Part shown: positions 35,874 through 45,068 of the stretch, piece by piece
How the letters are laid out: every line of letters begins with the position of its first letter
How positions within the stretch are numbered: the first letter of the stretch is position 1
From: Paucibacter sp. B2R-40
GTDB taxonomy: Bacteria; Pseudomonadota; Gammaproteobacteria; Burkholderiales; Burkholderiaceae_C
Reading direction: 5' to 3'
Assembly: GCF_025717555.1 (NCBI RefSeq)
Contig: NZ_JAJIRP010000006.1
Location: 186,243 to 250,242, forward strand
DNA length: 64,000 nt
Translations under genes and position numbers: made by a program
The notes under the pieces: model-generated
Told to the model about the DNA's origin: nothing
Databases searched by the model: none
The model's input: the letters and a program-made list of their open reading frames with translations, nothing else

Positions 35874-37481
35874 TTGAGTCAACCGGCATCCTCTCAGCGC
35901 CGCTGGAGCGCGGCCTGCCCGAACTGCGGCGCTCAGGTTGAGTTCGCGTCGGCGGCTTCGGCCAGCGCGGTTTGCAGCTTCTGCCGCAGCAGCCTGCTGC
36001 GCGACGGTGAAGCATTGCGCAAAATCGGCATCAGCGCCGAGTTGCTGGCTGACTATTCGCCGCTGCAGCTGGGTGCCGGCGGCCGCTTCGCCGGCGAGGC
36101 CTTCTCTGTGCTTGGACGCCTGCAGCTGGGCTATAGCGGCGACAGCTGGAACGAATGGCATGTGCTGTTTGATTCGGGCAAGAGCGGCTGGCTGAGCGAA
36201 GATAACGGCCAATTCGTGCTGAGCTTTGACGCCACCTTAAGCGAAGCGCCGCCGCAGTCGCATGAACTGGTGCTGGGCGATTTGCTGGTGCTGGCTGGCC
36301 AGAGTTGGCGGGTAGCGGCGCTGACGCAGGTCAAGGTCTTGGCCGCGCAAGGCGAGTTGCCGCGCCCGCCCGAGCTGCAAACAGCGCATTGGCTGGCCGA
36401 GCTGCGCAATGACAAGAACGAAGTCGGCACGCTGGACTTTTTTCAAACCGGCGCCGTTCAATGGTCACTGGGCCGGCCGGTACGCTTTGAAGAACTGGCC
36501 ATGTACGGCCTGCGAGAAGACAAACAAGAGGCCGCGTTCAAAGCACGCAGCTTTGAGTGCCCCAGCTGCGGTGCGGCGCTGACGCCGAAGTTGGCCATCA
36601 GCAAGGCCATCGTTTGCGGCCAATGCCAGGCAGTGGTCGACATCTCGCAAGGCCTGTCTGCCGATCTGGGGCACTACGCGCAAGAAAATGGCGGCCGCGA
36701 GCCGCAGATTCCGCTCGGCGCTATTGGTCAGTTGGCATTTGACGGAAGCTCGCAGCGCCCCTGGCAAGTGCTCGGCTACCAAGAGCGCTGCGACTTGCCA
36801 GCTGCAGGCAGCGACGACGAGCAGACCTTCTGGCGCGAGTACTTGCTTTTCAACAAGCTGGAGGGCTTTGCATTTCTGGTGGACACCGAGGAAGGTTGGA
36901 GTTTGGTGCGCCCGCTGACCGGCTCACCGCAAGGCAGCGGCGACAAGGTCCAATGGCAGGGCAAGGGTTTCAAAAAACGCTGGACCTACCGAGCCAAGGT
37001 CACTCATGTGCTGGGCGAGTTTTATTGGCAAGTCGAGCGTGAACAACAAGCCTTGATCAGCGACTACGAAGGCGCCTCGGGCAATCCGGGTGCACTGCTC
37101 AGTCGCGAGCAGACCGACAAGGAAGTCACCTGGAGTCTGGGCCAAAAGATCGATGCCGGCGCAGTCGCCAAAGCCTTCAAGCTGGCAGCGGACGCGGGCT
37201 CCGGTTTGACACGCGATGCCGGCAGCCTCAGCAGCCGAGGCACGGACCCGCGCTTTGTGCGCAACTTCGTGCTCGGTCTGTTCGCGCTGTTCTTTGTCTT
37301 CATGCTGGTGAAGTCCTGCAGCGGCGATGACTGCCAGAGCTACAAGGACAACTTCGGGGAAGCGAGTACCGAATATGCGCAGTGCCTGCGTAGCGGCGGC
37401 CCGCGTATCTATCCCGGGGGTGGGTCCTACAGCGGTGGCTCCTACGGCGGCTCGGGCAGCGGCGGCGGCGGCCACAAATGA
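35874..37481 (+). CDS. DUF4178 protein with two zinc ribbons and a membrane anchor
   Basis: A 535-residue protein: zinc ribbon 1 (CPNCGAQ ... CSFC, Cys15/18/34/37), first DUF4178 beta-domain to about residue 220, zinc ribbon 2 (CPSCGAAL ... CGQC), second DUF4178 domain (PWQVLGYQERCDL, FWREYLLFNKLEGFAFLV), one transmembrane helix near residue 468 (FVLGLFALFFVFMLV) and a Gly/Ser-rich tail. It starts with TTG at 35874, seven bases after the SPFH stop. Function unknown; DUF4178 genes recur next to SPFH, DUF350 and PspA-type genes, suggesting an envelope-associated complex. Confidence 0.85.
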   Translation: MSQPASSQRRWSAACPNCGAQVEFASAASASAVCSFCRSSLLRDGEALRKIGISAELLADYSPLQLGAGGRFAGEAFSVLGRLQLGYSGDSWNEWHVLFDSGKSGWLSEDNGQFVLSFDATLSEAPPQSHELVLGDLLVLAGQSWRVAALTQVKVLAAQGELPRPPELQTAHWLAELRNDKNEVGTLDFFQTGAVQWSLGRPVRFEELAMYGLREDKQEAAFKARSFECPSCGAALTPKLAISKAIVCGQCQAVVDISQGLSADLGHYAQENGGREPQIPLGAIGQLAFDGSSQRPWQVLGYQERCDLPAAGSDDEQTFWREYLLFNKLEGFAFLVDTEEGWSLVRPLTGSPQGSGDKVQWQGKGFKKRWTYRAKVTHVLGEFYWQVEREQQALISDYEGASGNPGALLSREQTDKEVTWSLGQKIDAGAVAKAFKLAADAGSGLTRDAGSLSSRGTDPRFVRNFVLGLFALFFVFMLVKSCSGDDCQSYKDNFGEASTEYAQCLRSGGPRIYPGGGSYSGGSYGGSGSGGGGHK

Positions 37482-37525
37482 ATTTTTCGGCCGCACCTTA
37501 GCAATCAGATTTCAAGGAGAACCCT

Positions 37526-37750
37526 ATGAGTGGATTTGAATGGTTACGCCCGGCCGTTGTGCTGGGCTCCATCTTGTATGCCGTGATCGGCGTGCTGGTG
37601 TTCTGGATCAGCTTTGTCATCATCGACAAGCTGACGCCTTACAAGCTGTGGGAAGAAATCGTCGAGGAAAAGAATGTCGCGCTGGCCATCGTGGTGGCGG
37701 CGATGTGTATCTCGATCGGGCTGATCGTCGCGGCAGCGATTCACGGTTGA
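37526..37750 (+). CDS. DUF350 small membrane protein
   Basis: A 74-residue protein with two hydrophobic helices (LGSILYAVIGVLVFWISFVI and the C-terminal ALAIVVAAMCISIGLIVAAA), separated by DKLTPYKLWEEIVEEKN, the DUF350 (YjfL-like) signature. Many DUF350 proteins carry two such units; this one has a single unit and probably oligomerises. AAGGAG lies before the ATG. It closes the SPFH-DUF4178-DUF350 operon. Function unknown; inner-membrane location is clear. Confidence 0.88.
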   Translation: MSGFEWLRPAVVLGSILYAVIGVLVFWISFVIIDKLTPYKLWEEIVEEKNVALAIVVAAMCISIGLIVAAAIHG

Positions 37751-37773
37751 GGAATGGCCTTGGCCAACACCGC

Positions 37774-38598
37774 TCAGCGGCTTGCTGGCTGCGGCCGGCA
37801 CCGATAGCGCATCGGCCAGGTCTGGCAAATCGGCTTGAAGCCGATGGCCTCCAGAATAGGTCGGCTCATCAAGGACGCGTCCACTGCCATCCACTCAAAG
37901 CCCCGCGCACGGGCTTCGTTGAAACGCACATTGAACAAGGCCGAATAGACACCCCGGCCGCGCCAGGCGGGCAGCACCGAGCCGCCGTGCAACTCCGGGA
38001 ATCTCGAGCCGGGCGGGTAGTCGGTCCAGCCCGTGCCTATGGGCTGACCGTCGGCGTAGGCGCAGAACATGCTCATGTCTTCGGGCTTGTGCAGGCTCGC
38101 TGCCAGCTTGGCGCGCAGCCATTCAAAGTCGCGCCCCCAGACTTGGGCCTGCACGGTCAGCACATCATCCAAATCCAGCGGATCAACGATGCGGCGCAGG
38201 CTCACGCCGGCAGGCAAGCCTACATTCGCAGAGGCCTTCGCGGGCGTGTTTTCAAGCAAGTGTTCAAGCAAGGGATAGAGCATGAAAAGCTCGGGCTCGT
38301 CGGCCACAAAACCCTGCGCTTCGAGCAATTGCTTGAGCGCCGCGGGCTGCTCAAACCCATACAGCTTCCACTCGAAATTTTGCCGTCGAGCTTCAAAGTA
38401 GTCGATCTGCTCGCGAATCTGCCCGGCCTCTTGGCCGGCGCTCAAGCGCGAAAAGCACAGCAGCGCTTCGGCGTCGGCGCTGTCACTGTGCGGCAGATAG
38501 CGGCGCAGATGCGGCAAGACTTCGAGGCGGAATCCCTCGATGTCATGGTCTTGTCGGTCGGCCCGGTAGGCTTCAAAAAGTTGCTGCTCGTTCGTCAT
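37774..38598 (-). CDS. GNAT-family N-acetyltransferase (two-domain)
   Basis: A protein of ~274 residues with a GNAT domain in its C-terminal half: GSVLPAWRGRGVYSALFNVR is the acetyl-CoA loop, then GFEWMAVDASLMSRPILEAI. The N-terminal half (VLPHLRRYLPH, FEWKLYGFEQP) is typical of a family of two-domain acetyltransferases of unknown substrate. I start at ATG 38598; another ATG at 38625 is possible. The gene converges on the DUF350 gene and lies just downstream of the ZntB-like gene on the same strand. Confidence 0.82.
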   Translation of the reverse strand: MTNEQQLFEAYRADRQDHDIEGFRLEVLPHLRRYLPHSDSADAEALLCFSRLSAGQEAGQIREQIDYFEARRQNFEWKLYGFEQPAALKQLLEAQGFVADEPELFMLYPLLEHLLENTPAKASANVGLPAGVSLRRIVDPLDLDDVLTVQAQVWGRDFEWLRAKLAASLHKPEDMSMFCAYADGQPIGTGWTDYPPGSRFPELHGGSVLPAWRGRGVYSALFNVRFNEARARGFEWMAVDASLMSRPILEAIGFKPICQTWPMRYRCRPQPASR

Positions 38599-38659
38599 CG
38601 CGAGGCCCTTGGTCACCCTATTCATGGGGCTGCCGCCATGTGGCACAGCAGCGCCTTTC

Positions 38660-39664
38660 TCAATCCTTCTTCCTGAACGCCAGCCACCCCGCCACCGCCG
38701 TGAACCCCAGCACCACCAGCGCCAAGATGCTGAAGCCATGCGGATGATCGGACAAGGGAATGCCGCCCACATTCATGCCGAACATGCCGGCCATGATGTT
38801 GATGGGCAAGGCCAAGACGGTCACCACGGTCAAGGTAAAAACACTGCGATTGGTTTGCTCGCCCACTTGCGCGACCATTTCTTCTTGCAGGAGCTTGATG
38901 CGCTCTTGCAGTGCGGAGAGGTCGCGGATGACCAGCGAGAACTCCTCGGTCGCCTGGCGCAGCTCGTCCAGATCATGGGCCGTGACCCAAGGTGGCGGCA
39001 GGCGCAAGAGCCGAAACAGCGCGCCCGGCTCGGGCGCCAGCAAGCGCTGCAAGCGCACCAGCACGCGCCGCAACTTGCCCAGCTCGCCGCGCTTTTGCTG
39101 CAAGCGCCCGACCAGCAAACCGTCTTCGATATGGTCCACCTGCAGCGTCGCTTCGCGCACGATGCGCACCAGCACGTCACCCTGGTCATTCATCAAATGG
39201 TTCAGCAATTCGACGCTGGAGCTGAAGCGCGCACCGTCCTTGACTGCTTGGCGCAAGCGGTCGATCGAACGCAGCGGATGCACGCGCGCACTGACCAAGA
39301 CCCGCTCGCTCACATTGACCCACAGCGTGGCGATTTCGGACGGATCAAACGAGAACTCGAAGGCCACATCGTTGACGACGGCGATCAGGTTGTCGGACGC
39401 GTCTTCGATGCGGGTCGAGCGCGAGCCTTCACGCAGCGCCTCAAAAAACTCCGGCGGCAGGCTCAAATTGGCCTGCATCCATTTCTCGGCCGTGGTGTCG
39501 GTGAGGTTGAAATGCAGCCAGATGAACTCATCGGCGGTCTGCTCAGCCCCCTGCGCCAACCAGCTCAGGGATTCGGCCAAGCCTATGGGCCGGCCGGCCC
39601 GCCCGGGAGCCAGCACAAAGCCGCAGATCAAGGCGTTGTCGACAGCGCCAAACACATAATTCAT
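38660..39664 (-). CDS. zntB: CorA-family metal transporter, ZntB-like
   Basis: A 334-residue inner-membrane protein with a large cytoplasmic N-terminal funnel domain, long helices (RLQQKRGELGKLRRVLVRL) and two C-terminal transmembrane helices. The diagnostic GMN motif is intact in IMAGMFGMNVGGIPL, followed by LALVVLGFTAVAGW. The N-terminal half (FIWLHFNLTD, WMQANLSLP) resembles zinc-transporting ZntB rather than magnesium-specific CorA. The ATG at 39664 has AAGGA about 6 bases upstream; a second ATG at 39679 precedes that site and is less likely. Confidence 0.87.
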   Translation of the reverse strand: MNYVFGAVDNALICGFVLAPGRAGRPIGLAESLSWLAQGAEQTADEFIWLHFNLTDTTAEKWMQANLSLPPEFFEALREGSRSTRIEDASDNLIAVVNDVAFEFSFDPSEIATLWVNVSERVLVSARVHPLRSIDRLRQAVKDGARFSSSVELLNHLMNDQGDVLVRIVREATLQVDHIEDGLLVGRLQQKRGELGKLRRVLVRLQRLLAPEPGALFRLLRLPPPWVTAHDLDELRQATEEFSLVIRDLSALQERIKLLQEEMVAQVGEQTNRSVFTLTVVTVLALPINIMAGMFGMNVGGIPLSDHPHGFSILALVVLGFTAVAGWLAFRKKD

Positions 39665-39800
39665 TGCATCCTTCCCCAAAGACCAGCACAGCCCATTGCA
39701 GGCCCGTCACAGACTCACCACAGACTCCTGGCGGCCTTATTCGCAAGCCATTGCGGGCCCGATTGTCAGGCAAGTAAAGCGGGCACTTGTGCGGTGCAAT

Positions 39801-39833
39801 AAAAAAAGGGCCGACGCAGCCGCGCCGGCCCTT
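39801..39833 (-). terminator. Intrinsic terminator of the zinc metalloprotease gene
   Basis: On the minus strand AAGGGCCGGCGC and GCGTCGGCCCTT form a GC-rich stem with one mismatch around GGCT, followed by TTTTTTT. It ends 22 bases after the metalloprotease stop. Confidence 0.85.
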
Positions 39834-39855
39834 CCAGAGCTGATTTATCTAACGA

Positions 39856-42597
39856 TCAGCTGCGCTGCATATTGGCTTTGAGCACGCTGCTCAAGGTGTC
39901 CAGGCTTTCGGCCAAATGGGCGCGCGTTTCAATCGACAGCCCGCCCTTGCTCGAGGCCGCCCGCAAATCAGACTGCAACTGCACCGCATGGAAGCGCACC
40001 ATCGCATAAGCATCGGCCAAGAGGCCGGGGCCGCCGCCGCGCGTCAGCACCGCCTGCAAGCGCTTCAGATGCTCGCGCTGCAGATTGCGGCGCATGCCGT
40101 CGATCTCGGCGCCGGTCTTGAGTTCGCTCCAAACGGCCGCGTTCAAGGTGCTATAGACCTCGGACAGCGAGACCAAGCCCTTGCGTTCCTTCTCGCCGAC
40201 AAAGGCCGGCATATCGATCAGGCGGCGCGCGGTATTGGCCGACATCAGCCGGTCCAGCACGGTCGCTTGCACGGCGCCAACGGCGGCCGGAATCGACAGC
40301 TGCACGCGCTCCCACTCGTTGTAGTCCAGCGTCTGCGAGGCCAGGAACTCGGGGCGGAAGCGGAAAGAGTTGGCCGACAGCAAGCCGGTCGAGATGAACT
40401 TCAAGGCTTCACGCTGACGCGCAGGCTCGACGGCACTGAAGGCCGGACGGCCGGTGCTGCCGGGCAGATCACGCAGCGCGTGCATGCCGCCGACATACTT
40501 GCCGGTCAACTCGGCCGAACGGGCCAGTTGCCGGAAGCTCTCGACGATGGAGCGGCGGTCACGCAGCGGGTCGCCGCCGACCACCGGCTTGCGGTCCTGC
40601 ACGCGCGCCCACAGCTCCTGGCTCAGCGCCAAACGGCGCTTGAAGTAGGCCAGCGGGTCGTCGCCCAGATCGAAGCGATTAGCGTCCGGGTCGAAACCGT
40701 CATACGGGCCGCCCACGCCGGCGTCGATGTCATCGGCATAGGCCAGCTGCGGCTCGGTGCTGCGGGCAGCGATTTTGGCCAGATCGGCCACTTCGGTCTC
40801 GGCGGGCAAAGGCTTGTAAGCGTATTCAATTGCCCAGTAGTCGTAGGCACCCAGCGTCGTGTTGGTCAGGCTGCCCTGCGGCTCGCCCTTCAGCGACAAG
40901 TTGTAGGCGTTGTAGTCCATCACCGAGTTGGAGATGCCGTATCTCTCGGTATAGGCCTTGTCCTGCAACTGCTTCAGGCTGACCGAGGTGGAGGCCTTGA
41001 AGTTGTGCTTGAGCCCCAACGTGTGGCCGACCTCATGCGTGATCACGTCCTTGATAACGGCCTGCACAAAGGCCTCGGCCTCGGGGCTGTCGGGCGCCAT
41101 ATCGCCACGGCCTTCCAGCAGATCGAGCGCAAAGCCCATTTCGGCGGCGGACTCATTGGCATAACTGCAATAGTCGGCGGCGCCATGCTGGTGGCCACGA
41201 CGGTCCAGCGCCAGCGCCGAAACAGCCGGGCTAGCAGGCGAAGCCCCCAGATCATCGTTGATGAAACGGCGCGAACCGCGCGCGAAAACATCGCTCATGC
41301 CGATGTCGGCATCCAGAATTTCGCCGGTGCGTGGATCGGCGTGGTTGGGACCAATGGCGAAGCCCACATCGGCGCCCACAAACCAGCGGATCGAGGCGTG
41401 GCCGGAGTCCATATTGTCCCAATCGGCATCATCGGGCTGCTGCTTGGCGTGGATGGCGTTCTTGAAACCGATTTTCTCGAAGGCCTTGTTCCACTCCAGG
41501 ATGCCGGCCTCTACCGCAGCGCGGTACTGGGGCGGGATGTTCTTGTCCAGCCAGTAGGTGATGGGCTGGATCGGCTCGCTCAACTCGGCATTGGCATCTT
41601 GCTTTTCCAGGCGCCAGCGCTTAACCATGTGCACGCGCACATTGGCCTTGCTGTCGCTGCCGAAGTCGGAATAAGACTCGCCAAAATGGCCCAGGCGCGG
41701 ATCCAGTTTGCGCACCGGCATCGGCAGGTCGGGCAGCGCCTGGAAGTTGTAGACGAAGCTGAAGAACATGCTGCGCGGATCGGGCGTGGTCTGCGGCGGT
41801 GTGGGCACGGGTGCCGGCGGCGCGACCAGCGGCGGCGCGGGGATGCGCGGCGTGAAGAAGTGCATGCGCGCGGTCAGCGTGCTCAGCTTGGCATCGGCGC
41901 GTGAGGCCTCGAAAGAAGAATTGCTGCGGTCCGGTGCATAGGGCAGACGGTAGGCCGCTTCCAGCCTTGTGGACAGGCCGGGGATGTCGGTCAGGAATAT
42001 GCCGGCATCGACCAAGATCGATTTGGTCTGCGGATGCTCGGCGCTGCCGACTGGGCCGGCCGCCAGCAAGCTCGGCGAGAAGGCTTGGGCTACAGCCAGC
42101 TTGCCGCCACCCTCGCCACGGAAAGCGGTGTTCAGTGCCACCAATTGAATCTGGTTGCCGATCCGACGCCACTCGACCATTTGGTCGGCCACCATCTGGC
42201 TGGCGTAAAGCCCGCGCTCGCCGATCGCGCTGGCGATATTGACGGTGAACAAAAAGGGCTTGCCAATCATCGCCTTTGGAATCTCGAGCCAGACTTTTTC
42301 GTCCTTGCGCCAGATCGGGAACAAGCCGGCCTGCACCTTGGCGTCTTTGCTGACTTCGGCGAAAGGCTTGGGCGCGGCCGGATCGGCCGGAGGCTTGGCG
42401 GCTGCATTGGGCGCCGACGCGGCGGAAGCAGGAGCGGCTGCCGCCACAGGGCTGGCTGGGCTGGCGGCCGTTGACGGCGCAGCCGGCGCTGCGCCCTCGG
42501 GCGTCGTGGTGGCACAAGCGCTCAGCAAGGCCACGGCCGCAGCCACGGCAGACAGGCTCAAACGGCGGGAAACTAGCGGCGATTCATATGAAGTCAT
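39856..42597 (-). CDS. DUF5117/DUF5118 zinc-dependent metalloprotease, lipoprotein
   Basis: A 913-residue exported zinc peptidase. The N-terminus is a lipoprotein signal with lipobox LLSAC (VAAAVALLSACATTTPEG), then an Ala/Pro linker, a DUF5118/DUF5117 region (PFLFTVNIASAIGERGLYAS), and a metzincin-like site HEVGHTLGLKHNF with the zinc histidines at about residues 521 and 525. A long C-terminal DUF4953-type domain follows. Such proteins are common in Bacteroidetes and proteobacteria; substrates are unknown. It is probably anchored to the outer membrane. A terminator follows its stop. Confidence 0.9.
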   Translation of the reverse strand: MTSYESPLVSRRLSLSAVAAAVALLSACATTTPEGAAPAAPSTAASPASPVAAAAPASAASAPNAAAKPPADPAAPKPFAEVSKDAKVQAGLFPIWRKDEKVWLEIPKAMIGKPFLFTVNIASAIGERGLYASQMVADQMVEWRRIGNQIQLVALNTAFRGEGGGKLAVAQAFSPSLLAAGPVGSAEHPQTKSILVDAGIFLTDIPGLSTRLEAAYRLPYAPDRSNSSFEASRADAKLSTLTARMHFFTPRIPAPPLVAPPAPVPTPPQTTPDPRSMFFSFVYNFQALPDLPMPVRKLDPRLGHFGESYSDFGSDSKANVRVHMVKRWRLEKQDANAELSEPIQPITYWLDKNIPPQYRAAVEAGILEWNKAFEKIGFKNAIHAKQQPDDADWDNMDSGHASIRWFVGADVGFAIGPNHADPRTGEILDADIGMSDVFARGSRRFINDDLGASPASPAVSALALDRRGHQHGAADYCSYANESAAEMGFALDLLEGRGDMAPDSPEAEAFVQAVIKDVITHEVGHTLGLKHNFKASTSVSLKQLQDKAYTERYGISNSVMDYNAYNLSLKGEPQGSLTNTTLGAYDYWAIEYAYKPLPAETEVADLAKIAARSTEPQLAYADDIDAGVGGPYDGFDPDANRFDLGDDPLAYFKRRLALSQELWARVQDRKPVVGGDPLRDRRSIVESFRQLARSAELTGKYVGGMHALRDLPGSTGRPAFSAVEPARQREALKFISTGLLSANSFRFRPEFLASQTLDYNEWERVQLSIPAAVGAVQATVLDRLMSANTARRLIDMPAFVGEKERKGLVSLSEVYSTLNAAVWSELKTGAEIDGMRRNLQREHLKRLQAVLTRGGGPGLLADAYAMVRFHAVQLQSDLRAASSKGGLSIETRAHLAESLDTLSSVLKANMQRS

Positions 42598-42848
42598 TCA
42601 GACCATCCTGGAACATTGCACAAGGCTCACCAACATGGCATGAGCCCGAAAAATCGGCAGCGCCGGCGCCCATCAGTGAGGCACGCTCGGCAAACAAAGT
42701 CGGCCACTGTGAACCAGCCGCCGCGCGCCGTCAACGTCGCCGAGCGTGGTTCACACAAAGCGAACCGCCATTCGTCGCATTTAGTCACCAAGCAAAGGGT
42801 TTACCCGAAACCGACCGAGCCCCGCACGTGGCCATTTAGACTGCGGCC

Positions 42849-43454
42849 ATGCCTGCCCAACACAAAACCACCCACCTGCTGTATCTGCATGGCTTTCGCT
42901 CGTCACCACGCTCGGCCAAGGCAATGCGCATGGCCGAGTGGGTGCGCGCGCACAAGCCCGAGCTGGTGTTCGCCTGCCCGCAGCTGCCGCCCTCACCTGC
43001 CGAGGCAATGGCCTTGCTGAAGACCTTGACGGCAGACTGGCCGAGCCAGGGCGGCGCGCTGATGGGTAGCTCATTGGGCGGTTTTTATGCCACCGTGCTG
43101 GCCGAGTGGCCGCGCTTTCAAAGCAGCCGGGTCGTGCTCTTGAACCCGGCCGTAGCCCCGGCCCGTGACCTGGAGAGCTATATCGGCGAGCAAAGCTGCT
43201 GGCAAGACCCGCTGGAGCGCTTCTTCTTCCGCACGGAATTCATTGCCGAACTGCTAGCGCTGAGCACGCCGGTCACCAGCAGCCCGCAGCGTTTGCTGGC
43301 CGTGATCGCCAAGGGTGATGAGTTGCTGGACTGGCGCGAGATGCGCCAGCGCTATCTGGCCTGCCGCATCAAGCTGCTGGAAGGCAGCGACCATGGCTTG
43401 TCGGACTTTGACGATTATTTGCCCGAGTTGAGCGATTTTCTGGGTCTGGCCTAA
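42849..43454 (+). CDS. YqiA/YcfP-family esterase (alpha/beta hydrolase)
   Basis: A 201-residue cytoplasmic hydrolase with the nucleophile elbow GSSLGG (residues ~76-81, catalytic Ser), the oxyanion block LLYLHGFRSSP near residue 10, VVLLNPAV after the elbow, the acid loop VIAKGDELLDWREM and the catalytic histidine GSDHGLSDFDD. This is the UPF0227/YqiA pattern; E. coli YqiA is an esterase for acyl-CoA and nitrophenyl esters in vitro. Its 3' end overlaps the convergent DUF2145 gene by 4 bp. Confidence 0.88.
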   Translation: MPAQHKTTHLLYLHGFRSSPRSAKAMRMAEWVRAHKPELVFACPQLPPSPAEAMALLKTLTADWPSQGGALMGSSLGGFYATVLAEWPRFQSSRVVLLNPAVAPARDLESYIGEQSCWQDPLERFFFRTEFIAELLALSTPVTSSPQRLLAVIAKGDELLDWREMRQRYLACRIKLLEGSDHGLSDFDDYLPELSDFLGLA

Positions 43455-44359
43455 TTCAATTCAATGACGGTGTCTTGCGCCTCGGCCACACAGGCCTCGG
43501 CCAGACCCGGCCCCCAGCCACGCCGGACCAGCACATGCCGGCCGTTATGGCAAAACTCGATGCGCTGCGCGCCGGCCATGGTTTGCTGCACAAAGCCTTC
43601 GATCGAAGCCGGCATGCTGACGAGGTAGCGGGCCGCTGCCAGGTCGTCGGCCGGATGATCATCGTTATGCACCCAGGGGATAAAGGCGGCTGCACCCCAT
43701 AGCAGCGGTGTGAAGCCGATGTCGAAAAGCGCGGGCCGGTAGCCCTGCGCCTTCAACCAGGCCTGCGCCTGCGGGCGAACATCTTCGACCGCGCCCTGCC
43801 CCAAATTGCCCAAGCTGGCCGCCAACAACTCCGCCACCCATTGGTTGCAGTTTTGATAGCGTGTGCTGAAAGCGTAGGCATTGGCGCTGTAATTGGGCGC
43901 CAGCAGCTGCAAGGCGCTGCGCTTGTCCAGCGCGGCGCGCTCTATCGCTGCGGCTTCGGCAGGCGGGAACAGCACCACCGACAAGAACCCCAGCTCGGCC
44001 TGATTGGCCCCGATCAAGAAACCAGCCAGGCCTTGGTCGTAGAGCTTGGGGGCCGCTTCATCGCATACGTAGTAAAGCTGGCGCACCGACCAAGGCGTGT
44101 TGTCGCTGTCCCGCAATGCCAAACCGGCGTGCGAATAGCGCATCTCGAAGCGACTCAGGTCGGTGCCGGCGCGCGACACCAGCGCGACGCCCTGCCCGCT
44201 GCGTTCCAGCTCGTCTTTGACGATGGCAATGAAGCGCAGCTGCTTGTCTTGCTGGCTGGCGTTGAGCTGCTTGGGCTGCTCGCAAAAGCGCAAGCCCCCG
44301 GCCTGCGCTGCGCTGCAGCCGACCAGCAGCAGCGCCAGCAGTCCAAGGGCCCGATTCAA
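43451..44359 (-). CDS. DUF2145 family exported protein
   Basis: A 302-residue protein with signal region ALGLLALLLVGCSAAQAGG (the cysteine could be a lipobox) and a DUF2145 domain throughout: RFCEQPKQLNASQQDKQLRF, MRYSHAGLALRD, NCNQWVAELLA. The conserved His and Cys in SHAGLAL and NCNQW resemble NlpC/P60-like or transglutaminase-type catalytic residues, but this is only suggestive. It starts with TTG at 44359, overlapping the stop of the preceding gene (TTGA), so the two are coupled. Confidence 0.82.
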   Translation of the reverse strand: MNRALGLLALLLVGCSAAQAGGLRFCEQPKQLNASQQDKQLRFIAIVKDELERSGQGVALVSRAGTDLSRFEMRYSHAGLALRDSDNTPWSVRQLYYVCDEAAPKLYDQGLAGFLIGANQAELGFLSVVLFPPAEAAAIERAALDKRSALQLLAPNYSANAYAFSTRYQNCNQWVAELLAASLGNLGQGAVEDVRPQAQAWLKAQGYRPALFDIGFTPLLWGAAAFIPWVHNDDHPADDLAAARYLVSMPASIEGFVQQTMAGAQRIEFCHNGRHVLVRRGWGPGLAEACVAEAQDTVIELN

Positions 44360-44811
44360 AGCACGACGGCCCTGCTATCGAGTTCCCGGTACCACTCATC
44401 GCTCAACACCAGGAAGAAAGCCTGCTGGGTCTGGTGATTGGCAAACTCAAGGCCGTAAGCATGTTGGCGCGCCGTCACGAGCTGACCCGCCACGAGCTGG
44501 CTTTTCTCGAAGGCCGGCTCAGGCAGCACCAAGTAGAAGTCATCGGCAGCCGCTTGCAAGTGCACGCGCACCATGCCGGGCCGGTCAGCGGCGGCCGCCA
44601 CGTCGATGATTTTGTAGTTGCCGGCCGCGACCTTGTCACCCTTGGTCGACGAGCCACTGGACGCCTCCAAAGATTTGGAGCCACTGCTGGCTGCGCTGCT
44701 GGCACCCTCGGAGGCAGAGGAAGCGGTCGAGCTGGCGGCCAAGGCCGAGAGAGACAGGCTCAGCAGCAGCGCGGCAGCCAAAGACTGTTTAAGTACAAAG
44801 CTTGTATTCAT
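44356..44811 (-). CDS. Exported protein of unknown function with Ser/Ala-rich linker
   Basis: A 151-residue protein with a signal peptide (SLAAALLLSLSLSALA) followed by a low-complexity Ser/Ala/Gly linker (SSTASSASEGASSAASSGSK) and a ~85-residue globular C-terminus (AGNYKIIDVAAAADRPGMVR, FYLVLPEPAFEKSQ, GLEFANHQTQQAFFLVLSDE). I do not recognise the domain. It is coupled to the DUF2145 gene by a TTGA overlap, and this two-gene arrangement is likely a functional pair in the periplasm. It is divergent from the phoD gene. Confidence 0.75.
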   Translation of the reverse strand: MNTSFVLKQSLAAALLLSLSLSALAASSTASSASEGASSAASSGSKSLEASSGSSTKGDKVAAGNYKIIDVAAAADRPGMVRVHLQAAADDFYLVLPEPAFEKSQLVAGQLVTARQHAYGLEFANHQTQQAFFLVLSDEWYRELDSRAVVL

Positions 44812-45068
44812 ATTGAGACGTCCCGGAATCGGCGTACCTGGTGGCGAAGTTGGCCGCCATGGTAGCAAGGCTTTGCGGCAGCTCAGCCTTGCTACCCCCT
44901 GCCGAATGCCGTGGTCCATCAGCACCATAAGGTCACACAGCGCCCCTACAGTCGCCGCGATCCGAGCCTGCTTGCCAGCACCGTTCGGATCAAGCAAGCG
45001 GCATCTTCCGCAACGCCCGCAAGTCTTCCCCCACTCGCGGCGCCAAACAAGCACAAGGACAGTCCATC

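Noticed and set aside
39916-41904. 662-codon plus-strand frame opposite the zinc metalloprotease.
   Set aside because: Composition (Arg/Gly/His/Gln-rich, no domain) is that of an antisense shadow; the minus-strand protein has a lipobox and HEVGH motif.
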